This document shows positions 1 to 6,829 of a stretch of 13,834 nucleotides of DNA, one piece after another. Position 1 is the first letter of the stretch, and each line of letters opens with the position of its first letter. The position numbers and the translations under genes were made by a program. The stretch lies in NCBI GenBank assembly GCA_003518755.1, contig DOYA01000035.1, forward strand, positions 10,055 to 23,888. The letters are read 5' to 3'. The notes beneath the pieces are model-generated. The model worked only from the letters and a program-made list of their open reading frames with translations, was not told the origin of the DNA and made no database searches. This DNA is from Clostridiales bacterium. Its GTDB lineage: Bacteria > Bacillota > Clostridia > TANB77 > CAG-508.

Positions 1-124
1 TTTTTCTTACGAAAAATTCAGCTACGATGTAGATTTCTCCAATCGCACTTCGCTTACGCTACGTTTGTTCGACTTACGCGGGATTTCAAAATAATATATT
101 TAGGTTTTTTTATAAAATAACAGA
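1..124. other. Noncoding repeat-like stretch after the Ca2+ ATPase gene
   Basis: No gene is seen here. The middle (about 37-82) is clearly richer in G and C than its surroundings. It contains CTTACG three times (6-11, 53-58, 74-79) and GCTACG twice. The block CTCCAATCGCACTTCG at 37-52 resembles CTCCAATCACATTCG at 10741-10755, inside the foldback element between hydC and hydB. This suggests a decayed or truncated dispersed repeat. I see no clear hairpin followed by a U-tract that would end the ATPase transcript. Confidence 0.3.
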
Positions 125-2839
125 TTATTTTCCATTTATTCTTAATAATTTGAAAATTTCAACAATAAGAATTGGTGCAAATACCAGACAAACTATTTCT
201 AAAATATTATCAACTGGAAGCATTGGTATACTAAACATTGTTCTTAATGCTGGAACCAATAATACTATTAGCATTAATGCTGCAGAAAGAATTATTGCTC
301 CAATTAATTTCATATTATTAAAAATATTTGTCCTAAATATTGATTTTTTATTATCTCTTATATTAAATACATGTGTTAATTCTGAAAGTGCTAAAACCAT
401 GAATGCCATTGTTTGTCCTACTTCTATTTTAGATTGATCAAGTGTTAGTCCTTGTATTGGTTCAGTTGTTGTAGCTAAACCTATCATAAATGCTGATAAA
501 GTTAAAAATCCTATCATTATACCTTGATATATAATTCTATATGTCATTGATTTTGTAAAAATACCTTTTGTTTTTAATGGCTTTCTTTGCATTATGTCTT
601 TATTTGCTGGGTCAAACGCTAAAGCAAGTGCTGGTAATGAATCTGTAACTAAATTTATCCATAAAATATGAACTGGCATTAGTATTTCTAAATGTGATAT
701 GTCTGTTATTCCAAACCATTTTGCAAATAGTGATGTTCCAAGTGTTGCAAGAAGTAAAACAACAATTTCTCCAATATTTGATGAAAGTAAAAATTGAATT
801 ACTTTTAAAATGTTGTCATAAATTCTTCTTCCTTCTTCAACTGCACTTACAACAGTTGCAAAATTATCATCTGTTAAAATAACATCTGCCGCTTCTTTTG
901 CAACATCTGTTCCAACTATTCCCATTGCACATCCAATATCAGCTTGTTTTAATGCAGGACTATCATTTACTCCATCACCTGTCATAGCAACTATTTCGCC
1001 TTGTGATTGCCAAGCATTTACAATTCTAACTTTATGTTCTGGAGCTACTCTTGCATATACTGAATAATTTCTAATGTTTTTCTTTAAGTCTTCATCAGAT
1101 ATTTTATCTAGTTCTGTTCCTGTTATTGCTTCACTTTCGTTTTCTAATATTCCTAGCTGTTTTGCAATTGCTGTTGCAGTAATTTTATGGTCTCCTGTTA
1201 TCATAACAGTTTTTATTCCTGCTGTTTTACATTTTTCAACAGCAACTTTTGCTTCTTCTCTTGGTGGGTCTATCATTCCATACATTCCAACAAATGTTAA
1301 ATCTTTTTCTAATTCTTCAGTATTTGGTTTATAATCTAATTCTTTATAAGCAAATCCTAATACTCTCATTGCATCTTTTGCCATTGTTTCATTTACTTCA
1401 TTAATTCTAGATCTGTATTCATTGAAATTATTACTTTCTATTCCATCTTCTATATGAGAGTTACAAATTGCTAAAAGTTCATCTATTCCACCTTTTGTGA
1501 ATACTAAATATTTTCCATTTACCTGATGTACTGTAGTCATTAACTTTCTTTCAGAATCAAATGGAATTTCATCAACTCTTGGCATTGTGTCATATAAGTT
1601 TTTAGTAAATCCTAGTTTAAAGGCAATATCAACTAATGCGGTTTCTGTAGGATCTCCTGTTAATGTTCCATCTTCTGCTATTTTAGTATCATTACATAGC
1701 ATTCCATTATATACAAGTAGCTTTACTTCTTGGTTTGCATTTTCGTATTTAACAATATCATCTAAATTTACCATATCATAAACATGGTTATTAACAAACA
1801 TTTTTTGGACTGTCATTTGATTTTTAGTTAAAGTTCCTGTTTTGTCAGAACATATAACTGTTGCTGAACCTAATGTTTCAACAGCTGGCAAGTTTTTAAC
1901 AATTGCATTTTTTTTAACCATTTTTTGAACACCAATTGCTAAAACAATTGTAGATACTGCTGCAAGCCCTTCAGGAATTGCAGCAACTGCTAAGCTTACT
2001 GCTGTCATAAACATAGATACTGCATCTCTTCCTTGAAGCATTCCTGCTGCAAATATTACAGCACAAATTATTAAAGATACTATTCCTAAGGTTTTTCCTA
2101 AACTATTTAATTTTGCTTGAAGTGGAGTTTCTCTTTCTTTTCCTGAAGATAACATTCCTGCTATTTTTCCAACCTCTGTATTCATCCCAGTTTCAACTAC
2201 TATTGCTTTTCCTCTACCATAAGTAATCAAACTTGAAGAAAATAACATATTAACTCTATCTCCAATTGGAACTTCTTCTTGATCTATCTTTTGAGCTTGT
2301 TTTTCAACTGGTACAGATTCTCCAGTTAATGATGCTTCCTGAGCTTTTAAGTTTACAGCATCTATTATTCTTAAATCTGCAGGAACATAATCTCCAGTAT
2401 CTAATACCACAATATCTCCAGGTACTAAATCTGATGCTGGAACAACTAAAACACTTCCATTTCTTAAAACTTTTGCCTCATGACCACTAAGCTTTTGCAA
2501 AGCTTCTAATGATTTTTCTGCTCTAGCTTCTTGTGCAACACCAATAATTGCATTTGCAATAACAACTACTAAAATTATTATAGAATCTGTAATTGCTTCT
2601 CCTTGAGCAATTGAAATTGCTCCTGATACAATTGCTGCAATTATTAAAATAATAATCATAAAATCTTTAAATTGCTCTAAGAATTTTATAAATATAGATT
2701 TTTTCTTTTCTTGTTTTAATTCATTTGGTCCAAACTTTTCTAATTTTTCATCAATCTGTTCTTGAACTAGACCATTTTCAATATCTGTAGCTAATTCTTT
2801 AGCTACTTCTTCTACTGTTTTATTAAACCAATTTGACAT
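125..2839 (-). CDS. SERCA/PMR1-like P-type Ca2+-transporting ATPase
   Basis: This is a 904-residue P-type (type IIA-like) cation pump, predicted to export Ca2+ across the cell membrane using ATP. Visible motifs in order: N-terminal cation-ATPase domain (about 1-60), first membrane pair (about 59-105), TGES actuator loop (172-175), PEGL in M4 (289-292), the phosphorylation site DKTGT (Asp332), KGG of the nucleotide domain (449-451), TGDH (548-551), and GDGVND of the hinge (621-626). Residues matching the SERCA Ca2+ sites are present: Glu290 in M4, SSN..E in M5 (Asn688, Glu691), NLVTD in M6 (Asn729, Asp733), and a candidate M8 Glu820. Length is usual for bacterial members. The start has a strong GGAGG seven bases upstream. 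It lies 19 nt after the small membrane-protein gene, so it is probably the last gene of the hslO operon. Mn2+ transport is possible, but the site residues favour Ca2+. Confidence 0.93.
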   Translation of the reverse strand: MSNWFNKTVEEVAKELATDIENGLVQEQIDEKLEKFGPNELKQEKKKSIFIKFLEQFKDFMIIILIIAAIVSGAISIAQGEAITDSIIILVVVIANAIIGVAQEARAEKSLEALQKLSGHEAKVLRNGSVLVVPASDLVPGDIVVLDTGDYVPADLRIIDAVNLKAQEASLTGESVPVEKQAQKIDQEEVPIGDRVNMLFSSSLITYGRGKAIVVETGMNTEVGKIAGMLSSGKERETPLQAKLNSLGKTLGIVSLIICAVIFAAGMLQGRDAVSMFMTAVSLAVAAIPEGLAAVSTIVLAIGVQKMVKKNAIVKNLPAVETLGSATVICSDKTGTLTKNQMTVQKMFVNNHVYDMVNLDDIVKYENANQEVKLLVYNGMLCNDTKIAEDGTLTGDPTETALVDIAFKLGFTKNLYDTMPRVDEIPFDSERKLMTTVHQVNGKYLVFTKGGIDELLAICNSHIEDGIESNNFNEYRSRINEVNETMAKDAMRVLGFAYKELDYKPNTEELEKDLTFVGMYGMIDPPREEAKVAVEKCKTAGIKTVMITGDHKITATAIAKQLGILENESEAITGTELDKISDEDLKKNIRNYSVYARVAPEHKVRIVNAWQSQGEIVAMTGDGVNDSPALKQADIGCAMGIVGTDVAKEAADVILTDDNFATVVSAVEEGRRIYDNILKVIQFLLSSNIGEIVVLLLATLGTSLFAKWFGITDISHLEILMPVHILWINLVTDSLPALALAFDPANKDIMQRKPLKTKGIFTKSMTYRIIYQGIMIGFLTLSAFMIGLATTTEPIQGLTLDQSKIEVGQTMAFMVLALSELTHVFNIRDNKKSIFRTNIFNNMKLIGAIILSAALMLIVLLVPALRTMFSIPMLPVDNILEIVCLVFAPILIVEIFKLLRINGK

Positions 2840-2858
2840 TTTATTTCCTCCAAATATA

Positions 2859-3284
2859 TTAGAATTTTCCCGTATGTACTATATAAAAAAATAAAACAAA
2901 AAATATTAAAGCAATAATTTCTAAAAACAATGATATATTACTCCCATCAATATATACTAATTCAGGTTTTTTCTCCATATACCTTATGTTTAAATAATTA
3001 TGTAAGTTTTTTTGGGGAATAGTATTATAAGGTACTAAAATTCCTTGCAAGCTTGTTGCATGTATTGTTTCATCTTTTTTATTATACTCAATTCTATAAT
3101 TGTACGATTCTGTACCATATCTTCCTTTAGACTTATTAGTATAGCCAATTACGTATCCTACTGTTTTCTTTCCAAATAGTTTAAAAGTTATTTCAGAATA
3201 AATTACTATTACTAAACTACCAACTACTATTATTTCTATCAATATCCACACTAAAAATCCTATTATGCCTATCAATACTTCCAT
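2859..3284 (-). CDS. Small two-span membrane protein of unknown function
   Basis: A 141-residue protein that I do not recognise with certainty. It has a long hydrophobic N-terminal segment (about 2-30), a soluble middle (about 38-112), and a second hydrophobic segment (about 116-136) close to the C-terminus. The middle has a beta-rich pattern (GYVIGY, YNYRIEY, PYNTIP, NIRYMEKKPELVYI) that recalls DUF3592-type domains found between two membrane spans. This is a resemblance only. The ATG has GAGAGGA about 12 nt upstream. The gene sits between the GtrA-like gene (23 nt away) and the Ca2+ ATPase gene (19 nt away), so co-transcription is likely. A link to cation transport is only an inference from position. 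Confidence 0.75.
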   Translation of the reverse strand: MEVLIGIIGFLVWILIEIIVVGSLVIVIYSEITFKLFGKKTVGYVIGYTNKSKGRYGTESYNYRIEYNKKDETIHATSLQGILVPYNTIPQKNLHNYLNIRYMEKKPELVYIDGSNISLFLEIIALIFFVLFFYIVHTGKF

Positions 3285-3307
3285 TTTTTATTCATTCCTC
3301 TCAAATA

Positions 3308-3790
3308 CTAAATAAAACTATTTTTTTCTTCTTTAAAAATAAATATTTTACTAAATACATAGTTTAAAACTATAACTATAACATTTGAAATAATTTTCAT
3401 TAAAATTTCGTTAAATCCAAGTTTATCTATTACAATCTTCAAAAAAATTGTTTCTATTACAAGAGTGAATATCCTTGCACTAAAGAAAGATATTATTTCC
3501 TTTGCTAATTCTTGTTTCTTAGTAGTTTTAGAGTCAAATACATATAGTTTATTTGTAATATAAGCAAATAAAACTGCTATAATCCAGGCAATTACATTAC
3601 TTATTATAGTTGATAAATGTAACATTCTTTCACATATTGCAAATACAACAATATTTATTATAGTTGATAGTACACCAAATACTAAATATCTCATTCCTTC
3701 TCTATGTTCTCTATACCAATCAGCTAATTTTTTTAATCCTATTCTTTCTGCAATTTTCAAAAAAAAATCTTCTATTTTATCTATTATCAT
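3308..3790 (-). CDS. GtrA-family four-span membrane protein
   Basis: A 160-residue GtrA-like protein. The family is thought to help move lipid-linked sugars across the membrane during polysaccharide or teichoic acid glycosylation. After a charged N-terminal helix (1-33) come four hydrophobic spans (about 34-54, 60-80, 99-121, 130-150). The family signatures NKLYVF (80-85) at the end of span 2 and NYVFSKIFIF (143-152) at the end of span 4 are clear. The reading frame could start up to nine codons earlier, overlapping hslO. I chose the ATG at 3790 because AAAGGAG lies five bases before it. It follows hslO by 14 nt. No glycosyltransferase partner is present in the window, so the substrate is unknown. 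Confidence 0.85.
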   Translation of the reverse strand: MIIDKIEDFFLKIAERIGLKKLADWYREHREGMRYLVFGVLSTIINIVVFAICERMLHLSTIISNVIAWIIAVLFAYITNKLYVFDSKTTKKQELAKEIISFFSARIFTLVIETIFLKIVIDKLGFNEILMKIISNVIVIVLNYVFSKIFIFKEEKNSFI

Positions 3791-3804
3791 TTTTTCTCCT
3801 TTTT

Positions 3805-4707
3805 TCATTGAGGACAATCTCCAATGAAAAATTCCAATTCTTCTTTACTAAAATGATATTTCTTATGGCAGAAATTACATTCAGTATCTATTTTTCCATC
3901 TTCTTCAAGTATTGTTTGTATTTCTTCTTTTCCAAGAGATCTAATTCCTCTTTCAAATTTGTCTTTTGAACAATTACATTTATATTTTACTTGAAGATCT
4001 TGTTTTAATACTTCAATATTTTCATCACCTGTAACTATTTTTGCAATATCTTCCAAACTTAAATTTTCATCTAACATAGTTGAAATTGGCTTAGAAGTAG
4101 TTATTGCTTGTTCTATTTTTGTTATATCTTCATCTGTTGCATCTGGCAAAGGATTTATTATATATCCTCCTGCTCTTTTAACACCATTTTTATCAACAAG
4201 CACACCTAGTGCAAGTGCAGTAGGTTTTTGTTCTGATTTTGCAAAAAATTCTGTAAAATCTTCTGCAATTTCTCCAGATACAAGAGGAATTATTCCATTA
4301 TATTTCGCATTTGTTATATCATTTTGTCTAATTACATTTAAAAATCCATAATTTCCAACTGCACCTCCAACATCAATTTTACCATTTTCCTTTAGAGGCA
4401 ACTCTAATTTGTTTTCATCTGCATAAACTTTTATAGTTGCAGTTCTTAAATCTTCTAGCTCACAAATTGAAACTATCGTTCCAATTGGACCATTTCCTTT
4501 AATTTGAATTGTTAAATTATCAGAAGTTTCTTTTAAATTTAAATGTGCCATCATGCATGAAACTGTTGCAACTCTACCTAAAACTGCAGTGGTTGTAGGT
4601 GTTAAATCATGTATTTTTCTAATCTCTTCTACTAAAGCTGTAGTATCTAAACACATTACAGCAACTCTTTTTTCATGTGCTAAAAATTTTGTTATCTTAT
4701 TTTCCAT
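3805..4707 (-). CDS. hslO: Hsp33, redox-regulated molecular chaperone
   Basis: A 300-residue Hsp33. It is a cytoplasmic holdase that is inactive when reduced and zinc-bound, and becomes active when its cysteines are oxidised and the C-terminal domain unfolds. The N-terminal chaperone domain covers about 1-235. The redox switch is a CXC (Cys244, Cys246) followed 30 residues later by CXXC (Cys277, Cys280), the family spacing. GAVGNYGFLNVIRQ (115-128) is also typical. There is an extra Cys298 two residues from the end. The ATG at 4707 was preferred over a TTG seven codons upstream because AAAGGAG stands just before it. It is the first gene of the hslO-gtrA-like-membrane protein-ATPase operon, with its own candidate promoter at 4742-4770. 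Protection from oxidative stress would suit an anaerobe with oxygen-labile Fe-S enzymes. Confidence 0.95.
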   Translation of the reverse strand: MENKITKFLAHEKRVAVMCLDTTALVEEIRKIHDLTPTTTAVLGRVATVSCMMAHLNLKETSDNLTIQIKGNGPIGTIVSICELEDLRTATIKVYADENKLELPLKENGKIDVGGAVGNYGFLNVIRQNDITNAKYNGIIPLVSGEIAEDFTEFFAKSEQKPTALALGVLVDKNGVKRAGGYIINPLPDATDEDITKIEQAITTSKPISTMLDENLSLEDIAKIVTGDENIEVLKQDLQVKYKCNCSKDKFERGIRSLGKEEIQTILEEDGKIDTECNFCHKKYHFSKEELEFFIGDCPQ

Positions 4708-4741
4708 TTTTGCTCCTTTTTCAATCAAAAAATATGTTTTA

Positions 4742-4770
4742 ATTTTACAATATTTTTTTTATTTTGTCCA
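4742..4770 (-). promoter_or_regulatory. Candidate SigA promoter of hslO
   Basis: On the minus strand, TGGACA (4765-4770) and TAAAAT (4742-4747) are separated by 17 bp. Each hexamer is one base off consensus. A transcript would start near 4735, giving a leader of about 28 nt before the hslO ATG. This is sequence pattern only. Confidence 0.55.
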
Positions 4771-4837
4771 TAATTTTGATAGATTTTAATTTTAAGAGTT
4801 ATTGACCTTATTGTGAAATTATTTCATTAATAGGTCA

Positions 4838-4900
4838 AAAAGCAGGCATGTTAGGATGCCTGCTTTTTTTATGACTATTGATAATATGCCTACAATTATC
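4838..4900 (-). ncRNA. Candidate small RNA or leader between hydA and hslO
   Basis: A minus-strand promoter-like pair, TTGCAA (4929-4934) and a perfect TATAAT (4907-4912) with 16-bp spacing, would start a transcript near 4900. The next ~60 nt form hairpin ATTGATAAT (4895-4903, read as its complement strand) with 9-bp arms at 4877-4885, an A7 spacer, and then the terminator at 4842-4863 with U5. The 9-nt loop reads TGTAGGCAT on the minus strand. It nearly copies the 5' arm of the terminator (GCAGGCAT), so it could compete for the 3' arm. No ORF is inside. It could equally be a chance pattern in AT-rich DNA. The rest of the 4708-5034 gap holds the terminator, the hslO promoter, a weak CAAATC/GATTTG hairpin (4916-4931) and the repeat at 4998-5018. 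Confidence 0.3.
4842..4870. terminator. Bidirectional intrinsic terminator
   Basis: GCAGGCAT (4842-4849) pairs perfectly with ATGCCTGC (4856-4863) around a 6-nt loop. It is followed by T7 on the plus strand, and by T5 on the minus strand, where the arms are also flanked by A7. It most likely ends minus-strand transcripts from hydA or from the candidate small RNA start at about 4900. Just beyond it lies a second inverted repeat, TTGACCT (4802-4808) with AGGTCAA (4832-4838). Confidence 0.75.
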
Positions 4901-4997
4901 AATATTATTATACTACAAATCAAAAGATTTGCAATAATTTTTTCTGAATTTATTTAATAATCGTTCGAGTTTTTTCGACATTTTTTCATTGAAACCT

Positions 4998-5026
4998 GTC
5001 CCATTTGACAAATGGGACTGTCCCCA
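4998..5026. repeat. Short palindromic repeat (REP-like) after hydA
   Basis: GTCCCATTT (4998-5006) and AAATGGGAC (5010-5018) form a perfect 9-bp inverted repeat around GAC. It is followed by TGTCCCC. The GGGGACAGTCCC-like wording is of the type I know from short dispersed repeats in Clostridia, some of which are mobilised by IS200-like (REP-associated) Y1 transposases. It ends nine bases from the hydA stop codon. No transposase is in the window. Confidence 0.5.
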
Positions 5027-5034
5027 ATGCAAAA

Positions 5035-6786
5035 TTATATATTATACTTTTCTCTCTTTGTATAACTTGTATGCAATAATTTTTCTGCTATTTCGCTTCC
5101 TGGTTTTTGTAGAAATTCTTCGTATATTTTTTTAACAACTGGGTTTTCGTGTGATTTTCTAATTGTAGATTTTTCATCTATTGAATATAATGCATTTGCA
5201 CGTAATGCTCTTACATCAACTTCTGAACGTATTTTAGAAGATTTTATTGGCTGACCTCCACCCATTACACATCCTCCAGGACATGCCATTATTTCTACAA
5301 ATTGATAATCTGCTTTGCCTGATTTTATTTCTTCTAGTATTTCTCTTGCATTAGCTAGACCACTTGCAGCAACTACTTTAATATCTTTTCCTGCAATATT
5401 TACTGTTGCTCTTTTTATTCCTTCTCCACCTCTAACTTGCTCAAAGTCTATTTTTGGCAAATCTTCTCCTGTTAAAGTATCCCCAGCTGTCCTTAGAGCT
5501 GCTTCCATAACTCCACCTGTTGTTCCGAAAATTGCAGCTGCACCTGTTGCTTCTCCCATAGGTGAATCAAATTCTGAATCTTCAAGTGTGTTGAATTCAA
5601 TATTTGCCTGTTTTATCATTCTAGCCAATTCACGTGTTGTAATTACATTATCAACATCACATAATCCATTATTTTGCATCTCTTCACGTTGTCTTTCAAA
5701 CTTTTTAGCAATACATGGCATTACAGAAACCACATAAATCTTTTTAGGATCTATATTCTCTTTTTGCGCATAATATGTTTTTATTAACGCTCCAAACATT
5801 TGATGTGGTGATTTACAACTAGATAAATGTGGTAACAATTCTGGATAATTCATTTCTATGAATCTTATCCATCCTGGGCTACATGATGTTATCATTGGAA
5901 TATGTTCATTTGCTGTAAATCTTTCAATAAATTCATTTGCTTCTTCCATAATTGTAAAATCTGCACCTGTGTTTGTATCAAATACTCTATCAAATCCAAG
6001 CCTTTTTAAAGCTGTAACCATTTTTCCAGTTACATTTGTCCCTATTTCCATTCCAAATTCTTCACCTAGAGCAACTCTAACCGCTGGAGCTGTTTGAGCT
6101 ATAACAATAGTTTCCGGATCTTGTAATTTTTTCCAAACCTCTTCAGTAGTATCTTTTTCATGTAATGCTCCTGTTGGGCAAGCTTCAATACATTGTCCAC
6201 AAAATGTACAATTTACATCATTTAAAGAATTTTCACCTGTAGTAGAAATACAAGATTCAAATCCTCTATTTATACATTCAATTGCTCCTATTTTTTGAAC
6301 CTTTTTACAAGCTGAAACACATCTTCTACATAAAACACATTTATCTGCATCTCTTACAATTGATGGTGATAAATCATCTATCTTGTGTGATTGCATTTCT
6401 CCTGCAAATTCTATGTCTTGGATATTAAATCTTTTGCACAATTCTTGTAATTCACAATTTCCATTTCTAATGCATTTTAAGCAATCTATTTTATGATTTG
6501 AAACTATCAAATCTAAAACAACTCTTCTTGCTTCAACAACAGCTGGCGTATTTGTATGTACTACCATTCCTTCTTCGACTTTAGTAATACATGAAGTAGC
6601 AAATCCACGTCTACCTTCTACTTCAACAATACACATTCTGCAATCTCCAACTTCATTTATTTCTTTTAAGAAACAAAGTGTAGGAATATCAATTCCTGCT
6701 TTCCTTGCAGCTTCTAAAATAGTAGTTCCTTTTTGAACTTGTATATTTTGATTATCAATGGTTAGATTTACTAAATTATCTTCCAT
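5035..6786 (-). CDS. hydA: [FeFe] hydrogenase catalytic subunit HydA (M3 type)
   Basis: A 583-residue cytoplasmic [FeFe] hydrogenase that makes or oxidises H2 at the H-cluster. Domains in order: ferredoxin-like [2Fe-2S] (Cys38, 49, 52, 66); His-Cys3 [4Fe-4S] site (His98, Cys102, 105, 111); two [4Fe-4S] ferredoxin clusters (Cys150/153/156/160 and Cys193/196/199/203); then the H-cluster domain with TSCSPGW (300-306), MPCIAKK (Cys358) and EIMACPGGC (Cys502, Cys506); and the small-subunit-like C-terminus (about 523-583). It lacks the extra C-terminal [2Fe-2S] domain of the longer Thermotoga HydA. Start: the ATG at 6786 has AAAGGAGG; an ATG eight codons upstream was rejected. With HydB and HydC in the same locus, the expected role is H2 formation from NADH and reduced ferredoxin. 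Maturases HydEFG are not in the window. It lies 43 nt after the DUF4153-like gene. Confidence 0.96.
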   Translation of the reverse strand: MEDNLVNLTIDNQNIQVQKGTTILEAARKAGIDIPTLCFLKEINEVGDCRMCIVEVEGRRGFATSCITKVEEGMVVHTNTPAVVEARRVVLDLIVSNHKIDCLKCIRNGNCELQELCKRFNIQDIEFAGEMQSHKIDDLSPSIVRDADKCVLCRRCVSACKKVQKIGAIECINRGFESCISTTGENSLNDVNCTFCGQCIEACPTGALHEKDTTEEVWKKLQDPETIVIAQTAPAVRVALGEEFGMEIGTNVTGKMVTALKRLGFDRVFDTNTGADFTIMEEANEFIERFTANEHIPMITSCSPGWIRFIEMNYPELLPHLSSCKSPHQMFGALIKTYYAQKENIDPKKIYVVSVMPCIAKKFERQREEMQNNGLCDVDNVITTRELARMIKQANIEFNTLEDSEFDSPMGEATGAAAIFGTTGGVMEAALRTAGDTLTGEDLPKIDFEQVRGGEGIKRATVNIAGKDIKVVAASGLANAREILEEIKSGKADYQFVEIMACPGGCVMGGGQPIKSSKIRSEVDVRALRANALYSIDEKSTIRKSHENPVVKKIYEEFLQKPGSEIAEKLLHTSYTKREKYNI

Positions 6787-6829
6787 TTTATTTCCTCCTT
6801 TTTTCTCCATTCGTATTGGAGATATTTGG

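Noticed and set aside
150..437. Plus-strand open frames opposite the ATPase, hydrogenase, mnmA and suf genes.
   Set aside because: They are antisense shadows of strongly conserved minus-strand genes, without ribosome binding sites or recognisable domains.
4802..4838. TTGACCT/AGGTCAA inverted repeat as an operator or a plus-strand small RNA.
   Set aside because: No good plus-strand promoter precedes it, and a 7-bp repeat with a 23-nt AT-rich gap is weak evidence for an operator; kept only as a note beside the terminator.
6800..6822. TCTCCA/TGGAGA hairpin between the DUF4153-like gene and hydA as a terminator.
   Set aside because: The stem is only 5-6 bp, and it is followed by the purine-rich hydA ribosome binding site, not a U-tract.
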